Positions 45,101 through 56,231 of a stretch of 64,000 bases of DNA are shown piece after piece. Below the pieces are notes generated by a model, which saw only the letters and a list, made by a program, of their open reading frames with translations, searched no databases and was not told where the DNA came from. This DNA comes from Pelodera strongyloides (lineage: Eukaryota; Nematoda; Chromadorea; Rhabditida; Rhabditidae). A program made the position numbers and the translations under genes. The stretch spans positions 214,677 to 278,676 of the forward strand of contig JAANDG010000140.1 of NCBI GenBank assembly GCA_036852015.1. The letters run 5' to 3'. Positions within the stretch are counted from its first letter, which is position 1. Each line of letters begins with the position of its first letter.

Positions 45101-46174
45101 ATATAATAATAATTCCCTGCAACCCTATTTGTGAAATATGATTTTTGGCTATTCCCTGGTGACTGACTTCGCTTTTATATCCGACCGACGGCAGACTTGA
45201 TATATACTTTTTTTTTCGTTGTGGATATTTTGGCTTTCAAACAAACGTCTTCTCCTTTGTACAATAGATTGGCCAATCGAGTACAGAATACAAGAATACT
45301 TCAAATTATAGTGAACTAAAAGTGAATATACTATTCTTGTACGCTCACGAATAGTTTTACTGGTCAGCTAATTGTCGGGCTTAATTTCAGATTAAGGATT
45401 CTCATTTCCTGAAGGAGATTATTAATACGTCCAGCGTGAACGCGTGGCTACTCTTGGACCAGAATCATACTCTGGTATCTGCTTCGACTGGTACACATTA
45501 TTATGGCTGTAAGCAATGCGTAACTCGCTCGGATGGACTGGTTGGATTTTTGTTGGCTTTTTTATTCGCTATTCTATCAAAAGCTTTGAGTGGATGCTTT
45601 TTAAAATGCGAACTAGGGATTGTGCGGGAGCTACACTCAATTTTTATTATACACCGAGAGAGCGCAGAAGATGTGAAGGAAACTGTGTGAAAATGTTAAG
45701 TATCGGTATCGTATGACGCCAAATGACTAATAGGTATCCAGAAAAAATATTGTCTAAAAAGGAAAGATCTTCTTGTAGCAGTGCCAGACAAAAGCAAACT
45801 ATGCCCAATTGTACTAAGGGAGACAGGTGTAAATTCAACCATTTTTGAGAAACTTGTATGCGCCACATCACAAATATGCATATACATGTTCACATCATAC
45901 TATCCAAGTGTGCAAAATCGGTAACACAAAATTAACATCGGTAGTGGGAATCAACGTGTATTGAGAAATAGCGTCGGAATATCCCGCCACCCGCAGCCAT
46001 TCGTACATCCTGGTCAGTTGAATTGTTAATGTAATGTGCATATTTTTCCAGCCTATTCTTGAGTGCAAGAAGTGTGACGGAGCCTTGTGTTCAGGACATT
46101 TCTTAAATCATGTTTGTCCCAAGAATCCTAACAAGATGAAAATCGACCGTAGTTCCTTCCTTCCTAATGTTTAG
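39132..46174 (+). CDS. BTB-domain protein with AN1-like zinc finger (BTB-3)
   Basis: Eight exons: 39132-39216, 39476-39585, 42173-42248, 43516-43596 (acceptor may be 43513), 43705-43795, 44200-44287, 45391-45540, 46052-46174; about 267 residues. Start MSDDESPVVLEPYREK. BTB core HSFYVNHYFLGEQSPVFVKM and LFELLRMAHIYDLGGLRKMC. Exons 7-8 give C-x2-C-x11-C-x2-C-x4-C-x2-H-x3-H-x-C. Exon lengths 1-7 equal those of BTB-2. Intron 2 contains the Mutator-like element, a GC-rich block and a GGTGGGCC foldback; intron 3 a repeat split by a TTAA element; intron 6 a tRNA-like sequence. Likely a ubiquitin-ligase adaptor from its domain (inference). Confidence 0.85.
39626..40953. mobile_element. Mutator-like non-autonomous element with 9-bp target duplication
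   Basis: Terminal inverted repeats GGCTCTATCCAAGAATAGG with complement at the right end. The 9-bp duplication GTTGATTTC is exact at 39617-39625 and 40954-40962. Both subterminal zones are arrays of AGGCGGCCTTA (left) and its complement (right), about eight copies each. A 9-bp duplication is typical of Mutator-type elements (family knowledge). No transposase seen. Inside, 40,294-40,496 looks like a spliced exon. Confidence 0.85.
40294..40496 (+). CDS. Possible captured exon inside the Mutator-like element
   Basis: Between an acceptor (TTTATAG) and a donor (GAAG/GTATGC) lies an open stretch reading CGRAGTEDWKKFAYRYGRCN, then FFNQCCFFCGTVAGSYSFDE. An upstream donor-like end (TGGCAATGTTGCCAG/GTATAT, 40,190) could precede it. 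Cysteine-rich; I do not recognise the parent gene, and no copy exists elsewhere in the window. Confidence 0.4.
40975..41165. repeat. GC-rich GCGCA-type block in BTB-3 intron 2
   Basis: Words such as GTAGCCAGCCGCGCAC and CAGCAGGGTGCGCGGTGC; similar to other GC-rich blocks listed. Non-coding. Confidence 0.45.
41670..41945. repeat. GGTGGGCC/GGCCCACC foldback in BTB-3 intron 2
   Basis: Left GCCGGTGCGCGGACTAC...GCGGGTGGGCCC, right GGGCCCAGTGTAGGCCGCGCACCGGC, complementary ends and repeated GTGTAGGC words. No TTAA ends. Coding-like ORFs on both strands are by-products of its composition. Confidence 0.6.
42593..43449. repeat. Dispersed repeat interrupted by a TTAA element
   Basis: Same repeat as 14,797-15,190 (starts TTTTTAAAGGGAACGTCAAC); the interruption at 42,765-43,225 is a complete foldback. 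In BTB-3 intron 3. Confidence 0.7.
42765..43225. mobile_element. TTAA foldback, GGGAGAGGCCCACGAGA family
   Basis: Ends TTAAATAGAGAGGCCCACGA and complement, arms about 180 bases. Second copy of the 20,592-21,012 family. Inserted in the A-run of an older repeat. Confidence 0.85.
44622..44692 (+). other. tRNA-like sequence in BTB-3 intron 6
   Basis: A-box-like TGGCTTAGGGGTAGAGCG and B-box GGTTCAATTC with tRNA spacing; acceptor ends pair poorly. Possibly a decayed tRNA. Confidence 0.45.
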
Positions 46175-46379
46175 AGCCACAAATCATTGCATATTATTGT
46201 CTTAGTGTATCTTATTATTGTCTTATTGTATTATTGTATCTTATTGCCACCTGGGGCGCCCACTTCCAGTCGGAGAAAAGTCCACAAGTTCTCTTCAAAC
46301 GTCTGGTAAGATATAAAGCAAGTAAATTCGTTTATTTGGTTGTACAGGACACGGTACGAAAATCTACGTTTCCGGGGTT

Positions 46380-47775
46380 TGGTATAACTACGTTCTGGGG
46401 CGCATAGTGCGGCGCATACTTTCCCGCACGTTTTGGGCGTGCGTGCATACTTTCCCGCATGGTGGGGCGTGCGGCAGACTTTCCCGCATACTCTGCCATC
46501 ATGCGGAAACTCGCTGAAATTACACATTGCGACACTTTTGTTCGCCCAACCATGCGGCAGACTTTCCCGCAGACATACCCGCGAGGCGCAGACTTTCCCG
46601 CACACATACCCGCAGACTTTCCCGCAGACATACCCGCATGGTTTCTCGCACACAAACCCTCCACGCAAAAAAGTTGCCTCCCAAAAACGCTTAGGACATG
46701 TCCAAATGACTGCAAGCGGAGAGACGTCTCCGCCTTTCCATCCTTTTGCCACATGTGCGGTTATGGCTGAGTGGTTGAAGGCGCTGACAACAGATGAGTT
46801 CCACCCATGTTCTTATGTCTTATAAGGCTTGATTCATAGAATATATGTTATGTGATGTGTTCTATATGACACATAATAAATTACATAATAAACAAGCGCT
46901 AAATTATTGCACTATTTATTCGAATTTTTGCCTTTTCCGCAGAGTGCGGCTGCAGACATATCCGCACGGTGCATGGCAGACTTTCCCGCATGTGCAGACC
47001 TGCAAACCCGCACCATGCGGGAAAGTCTGCGGTGCACCGTGCGGGTCAGTTGCAGAGAAGTTACTACGTTCTGGGGCGCATACTTTCCCGCACGTTTTGG
47101 GCGTGCGTGCATACTTTCCCACATGGTGTGGCGTGCGCGCAGATTTTCCCCGCAGGGCCGCAGACTTTCCCGCATGCTTTCCCGCATACTCTGCCATCAT
47201 GCGGAAACTCGCTGAAATTACACTTTGCGACACTTTTGTTCGCCCAACCATGCGGCAGACTTTCCCGCAGACATATCAGCGAGGCGCAGGCTTTCCCGCA
47301 GGCATACCCGCAGACATACCCGCATGGTTTCTCGCACACAAACCCTCCACGCAAAAAAGTTGCCTCCCAAAAACGCTTAGGACATGTCCAAATGACTGCC
47401 AGCGGAGAGACGTCTCCGCCTTTCCGTCCTTTTGCCACATGTGCGGTTATGGCTGAGTGGTTGAAGGCGCTGACTACAGATGAGTGGTCAGGGTTCAATT
47501 CCACCCATGTCCTTATGTCTTATGAGGCTTTATTCATAGAATATATGTTATGTGATGTGTTCTACATGACAATAATATGTAATACACTAAATCACACAAT
47601 AAACCAACACTAAATTATTATTCGAATTTTTGCCGCAGACCGCAGATTTTTCCGCATAGTGCGGCTGCAGACATATCCGCACAGTGCATGGGAGACTTTC
47701 CCGCATGTGCATACCTGCAAACCCGCATCATGTGGGAAAGTCTGCGGTGCACCGTGCGGGTCAGTTGCAGAGTAG
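46380..47775. repeat. Two tandem copies of a ~0.7-kb repeat rich in TTTCCCGCA
   Basis: ACTACGTTCTGGGGCGCATA recurs at 46,387 and 47,063, and the flanking GTGCACCGTGCGGGTCAGTT at about 47,033 and 47,748. Each copy contains many TTTCCCGCA / TGCGGGAAA words in both orientations and one tRNA-like segment. Long ORFs across it on both strands are compositional and not conserved between copies in frame. Confidence 0.85.
47446..47511 (+). other. tRNA-Leu/Ser-like sequence in tandem repeat copy 2 (shorter twin at 46,757-46,810)
   Basis: A-box-like TGGCTGAGTGGTTGAAGGCG, B-box GGGTTCAATTCC, outer ends ACATG/CATGT partly pair. The first copy has a 15-base deletion removing the B box. Repeat-borne, unlikely functional. 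Confidence 0.45.
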
Positions 47776-48326
47776 ATCAAGGTTCCGTGCGTCTTCAACG
47801 TAGGCGTCTTCCTTCATTATGCCATAAACTTGAAGGATACGTTTCATGAGTTTCATATAAATAGGTAATCTCATTTCGATAATGAAAAGTCGCCTCAGGT
47901 GGCGTTAGCCTACCTATGCATATACATAAAGAACTCCAGTACGTCTTTGATTACTTTGATTTTTTTGCTGATTGTTATGTATCCTTTGTAGTTTGGGTTA
48001 CATCAGAGAGCCCTTTTTTCCAGTTTCCACCCTGAATTTGTTCCTAGACGAAAAAATGGAATTTATGTTTCTACTCATGTTTAGTTTGTTTCATTCGTAT
48101 GTTCGAATGTTTGCGTTTCCTACCCACGAAATAGTGTTGTTTTCATCCCCTATTCCTCATCAGTTGATTTGTCTGTTGCGTGTTATCATTGACATTGTTC
48201 TTTGTGCCACAAATAAAATAAAAATTGGAAGTTTTTTTGTAAAATTTATTAATTTTGATTCGTTTAAAAAAAAACAATCAATGACAAACATATTAGATGC
48301 TTTATTTACACGCTAAATCACAATAC

Positions 48327-48496
48327 TTAAAGCGAAATGCTAGCCCCTTTGGAAAATTTGCATATGATAAGCAAATTCTATGTATCCTACGCTAATTTTA
48401 TACGATGCCGTGGACAATCGTACAAAATTAGCATAGGATACATAGGATTTGCTTATCATATGCAAATTTTCCAAAGGGGCTAGCATTTCGCTTTAA
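48327..48496. mobile_element. TTAA foldback, AGCGAAATGCTAGCC family, next to a stop codon
   Basis: Nearly perfect 165-base palindrome with TTAA at 48327-48330 and 48493-48496. Twin of 5930-6099. It lies in the 3'UTR of the transthyretin-like gene, three bases past its stop codon. The unoccupied site is seen at 34,246-34,260. Confidence 0.9.
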
Positions 48497-48499
48497 TTA

Positions 48500-49626
48500 T
48501 TAATGTCTGTGCAAGCAATCTCTGGATTCGCCCTCGAACTCGGCCTCCATGTTGACCGTTCCTGAAAGTTTTCTGTATTAGAATAACAATAATTGCATTA
48601 ATTTACAAACATAAAAATCGAGCTGTAACATAGCGTACATAGCAAAATATGCAGTCTACTGTCTTTTTTTCGTTCATGTAACTTCATAGAATCACAGATT
48701 CCCTTTCACACCACTATTCGGGAAATTAGGGATATTGGGAAGTTAGCAAAACAGTTTGAAGCTTTAAAAAAAATGAATATCGAGGGAATATATACGAACC
48801 TAAATTGAAAGTGCGCTGAGCCACAGAACCCGTGGCGATATATTCAGCGGGAATAAATATTGTGACACGTCGCTGGCAGGGCTGAAACAGAAAAATAAGT
48901 GGGTTTGTTTAAGAAACCCAAATGATGCTATTCAGCATTAGCAGCACTGATTACTTACGCGGGGGTGTTCAAAAGCAGTAACGTAACCTTCACATATAAG
49001 GATTCACCTATTGTGAGACAAACCTTAATTCCGTCGTTGCAATCGTGGTAAATATTCAGTTTTGGATCGATCTTCAGAAGTTCCGATTCCACCCCTTGGA
49101 GGTAGAAGTTCCCTGCTGAATCTGTAGTTCCTTCGGCCATCAGGTCATCAAGATCGGGGCCTGGAGTTTTCTTGTTGCAATAATCAAGCAGTAAACAAAA
49201 GTTGTTAATTGCATGGCAAACCATTTCTTTCGCTGGTTCCGTCATGAATGCTGACCCTGTGGCCTATGGAGAACAATAAAGAGCTACGCTCAAGTGATGG
49301 AAATTCTTAAAACATCCCGTATTTGAAACTTAAGCGGTTATTCTCTAGGTAACTGCATTTTCATACTTTGAGTGCAAAGGAATATAATTACAAGAAGGCC
49401 AGTTTTTGTCCTGGCACCTATACCATATCTAAACTTTGTGGAATGTTGAAGAAATGAAATGTGACATGACATGAATTCACTTGCCTGTATCATCTTCGTA
49501 TAATTTGACGGTGGCTTGTGTAAGTGGTGCATCTCCGCACATAAGGGTACCACGCACTGCTACCGCTTGATTGTCAGCCAGTGAAGTAACAGCAAAAAGT
49601 GAGAGCAACGAAATAATCAGAATCAT
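48500..49626 (-). CDS. Transthyretin-like (TTR) secreted protein
   Basis: Four exons on minus: 49488-49626 (GC donor, CAG/GCAAGTG), 49024-49160, 48800-48881, 48500-48561; 139 residues, phases consistent, normal for the nematode TTR family. Start is the ATG three bases after a TTTTCCAG acceptor, good for trans-splicing. A signal peptide (MILIISLLSLFAVTSLA) is followed by the family landmarks VRGTLMCGDAPL, VKLYEDDTG, DLDDLMAEGTTDSAGNFYLQ, KLNIYHDC and PCQRRVTIFIP. Members are small secreted beta-sandwich proteins; some bridge dying cells to engulfing receptors, but most have unknown ligands. Three partial copies lie at 34,258, 36,331 and 37,965. Confidence 0.93.
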
Positions 49627-50918
49627 TTTCTGGAAAATACTTAACTGAACTAATTATAAGTAAAAGAAGGAAAATTCCGTATTGACCACCACCATAGAGA
49701 TTTATTTTATGAACACAATTATATAAATGGAAGTAACTTGTTCAGGCATAATCATTATAAGAGACCACTACCGTAAGTACCATAAGGCCATTTACCATAA
49801 AACAATTGTCAGGGTGGAAAATAGTGAGAAACATAAACTGGCACCTGTTCCGTATCTTCCCGTATATAAATACCCCTTCCATGAGAGCTCTTGACTCTTT
49901 TCTGTGACTTTTCACTAAAAGTAAACATTTGGTCATTTTCAATAGGAAAGTAGCCTGCTGACTCATACTGTATCCCTAACCATTAAACTTTGTCATATGA
50001 TTGTTATGTCTCATTCCCTTTAATTCACTTATTTTTCTATTTTTATTTTTCTTATTGCTCATCGCGACGTTGAGAGCTGAGTCAATGGATGGAACACTGA
50101 CGAGTTGAAAACACTTTAAGAACCACAGTAGGCGAAAAACACCAATGAGTTCAATATTTGACTGCCATTGGGATCGGACCGATGGTAAAACTTGGCCCTT
50201 ATGGGACCTATGGGGGAGCACATCATACAGGTTCACGCCTTGAATCGAATGCTCTCGAGACCACCGTTGCTTGGAAAAATCATTATTATTATTATTAAAC
50301 TATGTGAAGTTTCAGAGAAAAAAGGGACACTTTAATTATCAAGTGCTTTATCGACAGAATCGATGTGATTGTGAAAAAATCTTTATGCTCATGTTCTTGA
50401 ACCGCAATTAGTGCCGAATTCGCATCCCAGGTTCGGACTCAACTCGCTGTTGTAGTTTATACCACTTTCTGACTTGTAATTTGTAGTTTGTTTTATGAAA
50501 GGCAAACATTGAAAAATACACTTGAATCAACATACTATGTGTCAGACTATGAACTCTGGTGTAAATGTTCAAGAGTTGTTAAATAGAGAGATATCGAAAA
50601 CTGAGTTTTTCACAGAAGTTTTTTTCTTGCTTGCATATCATGATTCGTTTTTTTCTGGTGAATATAGAAATATAGTAGACGTAAATAATAGTCATTCCCC
50701 TGTCAAGGATGTGAATTTCGATGTAAAAATGGAGTTCTAATGACAACCAAGTAGTGATGAAAATAAACACAGTAGGAGAGTTTATGCAAGAGTTTATAAT
50801 TACAAATTTCAGGTTCGACTTTATACCTGTCATTGTGAAGAAACTGTAAAGGAAAAAGTCTGTATCAATGTGCCAGTCACCATAAATTCAGGCTTATACT
50901 AAGTGGTGGTCTGCTGCA

Positions 50919-51240
50919 ACGTGAAACTTGGCGAAATCGCCGCGCCAAAAATGAGGGTCCGCCACAGCGGGGCCGCGAATTTCGCCTAAGGTGGGTGGCG
51001 GGTGCGCCGGAGTGCGCGAATGGTAAATGGCGGGCCTACGGCGGTCTCAGGGCGCATCTGGAGCGCACATATGGCCCACATGCCGCCGACACTACAAATA
51101 GTTCGCCGCAGGATCGCCCAACTGGAGATGAATGTCCTTTCGCGCACGTACGGCGCTCTCTAGGCGGAGTGCGCCGCCCCGCTGTGGGGGACCCTCATTT
51201 TTGGCGCGGCGATGTCGCCAAGTTTCCCCAGGGGAACACC
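50919..51240. mobile_element. GC-rich foldback with long near-perfect arms
   Basis: The first and last ~50 bases are complementary: CGTGAAACTTGGCGAAATCG... against ...CGATGTCGCCAAGTTTCC, with CGCCGCGCCAAAAATGAGGG and CCCTCATTTTTGGCGCGGCG inside. Non-coding. The same style of ends appears in weaker form at 12,843-12,938. Confidence 0.8.
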
Positions 51241-53564
51241 ACTTTTTAATGTAGTGTGGTTTTCACAGGATGTTCACTGCAACGTTTTTTTTGCGTGCGT
51301 AAGAGAAAAAGGTCCAAGATCAATAAAGGAATTGTGTAAAGTCTTTATCTTATTTTCGTATTATACCCAGTCATCTACAGTAAAAATAATACACTATGAT
51401 TTTAAAGAACACCATTAATTGTTACAATTTTCGTTTTATTCCCATAACTGCCCCATGGGGCCAGATTCCGTGGTTTTCTGAAGGACCGGGGCTTTCCTCC
51501 CAATGTAGATGGACCCAGGCATCGAATCGGCAAACACTAAAAGGATCGGGTTTCATCTAGCTCTGGGAGACCGCATGCTGCCAGGCTGGGTTTAGTACAT
51601 GTGCTACTCCCAGACTAGATCTACCCCACGACAACAAAGACCTGTGCTTTATCGATGTCGACTCGTCTTATTTCTATACCATTTTTGATCTGAAACACAG
51701 CAAATTGTATTAGCTATTAGCCGTGCATGCTGTGAAGATCTACCAATTCGCGAATGTTGTTTATTCATTATTACAAGCTCGCTACAGCGATATTCGCGCC
51801 AGTGCCTAATTGTTTAATAGTAATAATAACTGTGTGTGTGAATTGCACTCTCTGTAAGTTTCTTTGTGCTTGTTTTTGGAAGAAGCGTTAGTTTTATTGT
51901 TAGAATGAAACAAGAAGACCTCAACTTAAAACATGTAGAAATTGCAAACTTGGACCTGCGCATGTAGAGTATCGCTCAAGAAAGGAAAGAAACGTTGTCA
52001 CCTTTATGTTATTACATAAAGTAATTTTCCAGACCGTAACTAACTGTCATTAGGTGATTTCTCTGGGTTATTGACAGTTATGTTCAACCCCAGCTGGTTC
52101 AAATTCCTCCCGGTAGAAAGTTTCATTTTAGTTTAGCGTCGGTTTTTGAAACGTATACTGGATAACTGCATTCCCATATGTTGTACGCAAATGAGTATAT
52201 AATTACAACAAAAAACGCACAGTATCGCGAAATTATTTGCATGCACTAAGTGGGAATACAGCTCTCAATATACCCTTCAAAATCCGGATGTTATACCGTT
52301 TTAAATATCTTGGCAGAGGCCAACGATGATGTCAAGTCAAGGCCCAACCCTTTACACAAAAAAACCGAGATATATCTTACATCATGCATTCTCTTGACTT
52401 CTGAGAAGTCACACTGTCATAATATAGCGTATGAGAATCTAGTACATCTAAAGCTGAAACGATTTATTGACGATGATGAAGAATCAAAGAAGCATCGAAG
52501 TAGACTCCCGCAAAAACTGCACCTACCTCTACACATCTCTCTTGCAGTTTAGTAGAACGCTCAGAGTTTTGTAAATGTTAAGCCCATGAGATGATTGTAT
52601 TGCGTATAGTTTCTTCAAAAAAAAAACCACGATTATCAAAGCACAGCGCTGTCGCTGGAGATTACCCTTACTACAACCAGTGACCAGTTTTTTTTTATTT
52701 GCTGATGGTGCCACCATTTGTATACTGCAGCACTAGCATGACTTCAAGTTGTTCCAGGCCCAGATCCACTAGTTATTTCCTGAATGCACGAATGCCCCCA
52801 CTCTTTCCATAAAAAGTCACGACTGGGGTCTTCCACGGCAGCGAATATCGATACAGTACTATTCGTTGTTATAGAATACCCAGTCGGGAATCAGGTAGAG
52901 ATATAATCACTTTTTTATGTTTAATGTGTTATGTGGAGCACCACTGCACATCATTCACACCTAGATCCAACATCGTATCCCAAGGTAACACTGGAAACCC
53001 GTAGGTAACCAACCGCTAAAATGACATAAAAACAATTGCCGACCCACCATTTGGCGATAATTTGCGTTCAGACTATTTGTCGTTCACTTCCCAAAATGTC
53101 TTCAGAGAAAAATTGATCTCAAAGTCGTTATCAAATGCTTTGCACCTCCGAAAATCATATTAGATCCGTTGGGAAAGTATTTTCCCCATTTCCTCAAGTT
53201 CAGTGGATCATGGAGCCAGAACTTATTCGCGATTTCTTAGGATCAAAATGCGTATTTACTTACACTGTTTCGTCAGTACCACGTACGTAACCCATGCCCA
53301 CGTATTTGCCTAACAATTTGTATGAACATCAATAAAAATAATAAAACAAGAACCCATAATTCACCAACGAATACACGGAGGGCATCGACTTTGCCATCAA
53401 CATCTTTTCTTAAAACACACGTTGATACAGTATACCTCAAATCTCCACTAAAAGATGTCCTTTTCTGAATGACAATACTTTACACATACTAGTTGTCGGA
53501 GTTGGCAATTAAATGCATCTGCCAGTATGCAATCCGATATGACCAATCAAGGTCTACTGTTTCA

Positions 53565-53690
53565 GAGGGAATATAGAGGGAGAGAGGAAGAGAAGGGGGA
53601 GAGAGAGAGAGCACGAGAGAGAGAGAGGGAGAGGAGAGAGAAAGAGAAGGGAGGGAGAGAGAGAGCACGAGAGAGATTTGAAGACCCTTT
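53565..53690. repeat. GA-rich low-complexity tract
   Basis: Almost pure purine (GAGA, GGGAGA) on plus; ORFs across it on both strands are compositional. Confidence 0.9.
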
Positions 53691-54080
53691 AAAAGTGGAA
53701 ACACGATACTCGTAATTCAATTGCTCAATTACCCAATCCCATGGTTCTCTACAATACTGGTCATCCAAAACCATTACAATAAGTGGAGAGAAATCCGACT
53801 TATCTCAACCCATGTTAATGTAGATGTACTTTTGAATCCATGGAAAAACCTCAACTATAAATAAGAACCTTTATCCCTCGTCAATAATATTTACTCGAAT
53901 CGCATATATACATCCCTCACAAAAAATCTAGAATATTCATTCCGAGAATTCAACGAAAATCAATAACTCTATAACCTGTGAATATGATAAAGAGAAAATA
54001 CTATGATAGCCTAGACTATGTATGGATAGTTGATTACAGTAGTCTGAAGATCATCGCAGAACTATTTCAAATATTATTAT

Positions 54081-56231
54081 TTAAATCTTTTCCGCGATAA
54101 AGATCGCCGCTTTGCAACCGGATTGTATGGCAAACTTCATCGCATCATAAGCGGGCGCCTGAAATGGGCAAATATAAGGTAAATGTCACGGTTCGTAATG
54201 GGGTTTGCAAGTATGCCCGATTTTCCTTGCAAGTATCGAAAAATTTACCATATCTTGGCACTACACGAGCATATCTACAGGCAGTTTTTACGACCGATCG
54301 CCACGGGACCAATTGTTCAACAAAAAATGTCTTTGATGGCGGATTTTCTATAGTGCTGATGTGTCAAAATTACGGCAAAAGTGTGTAAAAAACACACGAT
54401 TTTGCGAATTGATACTTGCAAGGAAAACTCGATACTTGCAAACCCCATAACTCACTAGATTGACTAGGCTCAAGTATACAATACGTACCGCCGAACAAAC
54501 GCATGTTTCAATAAAACGACGTAAGTGACATTTACGAGGCCATCGCCAAAAAAACGCCATGTTTCAATAAAATGACAAAAGTGACATTTACGAGGCTGTA
54601 TCTGATTTTTAACGCATGTTTACTTTATAAGTAACTGACTAGATTGACTAGATTCAAGTATACAATACGTACCGCCGAACAAACGCCATCTTTCAATAAA
54701 ATGACATAAGTGACATTTACGAGGCTGCATCTGATTTTTGACACACGTTTACTTTATAATTAAATACGAAGTCCTTATATTCCGCATTATACAAATTCTC
54801 CCGCCAATAGTTGAACAGGACGTCTGCAAATCAATAACAAACCTTCAGTCCTTCATTAGCAATTCCAGTGTCGTGATGTTCCAATTCTTCGTCGCGAAGC
54901 CGCGTGATCGTCTTTAAAAGTTCCTGAAATACAAAACACACTGCATATTTACAACAAAAGCCTCTTACAATTAGCGGAAGAAACAGTCAGGGACACAGCG
55001 GTGCTAGTGATGTTACTAGTGTAGAATCCAGCATAAGTCGGCTGCTGTGCCCGAAGGGCAATCTGTGATTACCACTTACAGTAACACGCCATTAACGTCA
55101 CCACTATGAAAACCAACTAGTTATAGAGGTTAGCTGTCGGTAAGATATTCCTACCTTATGTGCTTCCGGATCATCAGCCAATAGTTCTTTGAGCTGATTG
55201 TTATAGTGTTGTCCAATTAACTCTTCGACTGCAATTGTACACGCCATTGCACCCTCTTTACCCAGCAAAGCACTTCCGACACCTAAATAAATAAATATAA
55301 GCATAGTTCACAACAAAACGGTAAAGGTGCTACCAATATTCAGATAAACCGAAACACGGTAAGGCCAGTTCACGGGAAGGCGGAATATTTGCAGATCAAC
55401 GTTAGGCGACCACTTAGCCTCTATGTAGCGACCATAACAACCTTTTTTAGAACAAAAAAAGACCATCACGAGGTCTCCAAGTGGTCACGAAATGGTTGAG
55501 CCCACGACAAATGGTTTCTTCTGTTTCCTATATGTAGGTCTTTGGTTTCAGCTGACAACAAACTTCGCCAGCAACAATTCCAAGCACAATGTTTCAAGAG
55601 GATTAAACATACTTGAAGCCCATCCTTACATTATTGCACCCCTGCTGCTATTATCAGTATTGCACGAACAACATAAACCGACATTTTTTTCACAATGTCC
55701 ACGAATCACTTTATCGAACGTGGTGTATTCCGGTAGATGATCAGTAGGCGCAAACTCCTTACCCAGGGCATATGCCGCCACGCTAAACACCGGTGCAAGT
55801 ACCGTAGTCGGAACATCATTCTTGGCTGCGAGGCGTTCCATCGTGTCCAAGTGTTCCTTCTCTTCGTCCCACATCTTCTTAATGATTTGACCGACCGGTG
55901 ATCCTGAAATAAATCTGCATATTAGAGAAATTTTTCAGAACCATGTGTCACATCGCTTTAAAGAAGAGCTGAGAGAACAAGTTGTTATCGCAGACTCCCA
56001 TCCATTACCATACTGTAGTTCCTAGACGATGCGTGAGATGTGGTGTTCAAACTACAGTATGAAGCTGGCAAGGAACATTTTGTGATGTAACGTACCACTC
56101 AAAACAGCCATCTGTCCAGCGTATATCCTATCAGCTCCTAATTCTCCGGCATGATCAACACGAACAATCTTTTCAATTAGCGCTTTGCGTTCAGCTGCTG
56201 TGTGTGCGAAGCGCCGTATAATACGGTACAT
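54081..56231 (-). CDS. clk-1: 5-demethoxyubiquinone hydroxylase COQ7/CLK-1
   Basis: Five exons on minus: 56096-56231, 55763-55903, 55155-55282, 54843-54923, 54081-54158; 187 residues, the length I recall for C. elegans CLK-1. It is a mitochondrial di-iron enzyme that hydroxylates demethoxyubiquinone late in coenzyme Q synthesis. The di-iron ligands are in place: [16 protein letters not shown] in exon 1, [12 protein letters not shown] in exon 2, [12 protein letters not shown] in exon 3, [11 protein letters not shown] in exon 4. The last exon ends [12 protein letters not shown]. The first residues ([11 protein letters not shown]) are basic with no acids, as in a mitochondrial targeting peptide. 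TTTTTACAG lies three bases before the ATG, suiting trans-splicing. Intron 4 (54,159-54,842) is filled with short repeats. It is 670 bases downstream of toc-1 on the same strand. Confidence 0.97.
54159..54842. repeat. Repeat-filled intron 4 of clk-1
   Basis: AAGTGACATTTACGAGGC recurs three times with ACAATACGTACCGCCGAACA twice, at spacings of about 60-170 bases. At 54,210-54,450 an inverted repeat pairs GGGGTTTGCAAGTAT with ATACTTGCAAACCCC. Confidence 0.7.

Larger units (their letters stand above)
49627..54080. other. Gene-poor region between TTR gene and clk-1
   Basis: I find no supported exon. Contents: a GC-rich perfect-type inverted repeat (50,919-51,240), a moderately GC-rich non-coding block at 51,430-51,640, a half copy of a foldback family (52,125-52,280), and a GA-rich tract (53,565-53,690). 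A 100-codon plus ORF at 52,250 overlaps the foldback remnant and has no homology I recognise. Confidence 0.4.

Noticed and set aside
46231..47613. ORFs of 100-214 residues over the TTTCCCGCA repeat
   Set aside because: They occur in several overlapping frames and both strands, their reading is dictated by the repeat words, and indels between the tandem copies change the frame.
46231..47775. CRISPR-like array
   Set aside because: The words are irregularly spaced, in both orientations, and the genome is clearly eukaryotic with spliced genes.
52250..52552. 100-residue ORF as a gene
   Set aside because: No splice context, no recognised domain, overlaps a decayed foldback; nothing conserved in the window supports it.
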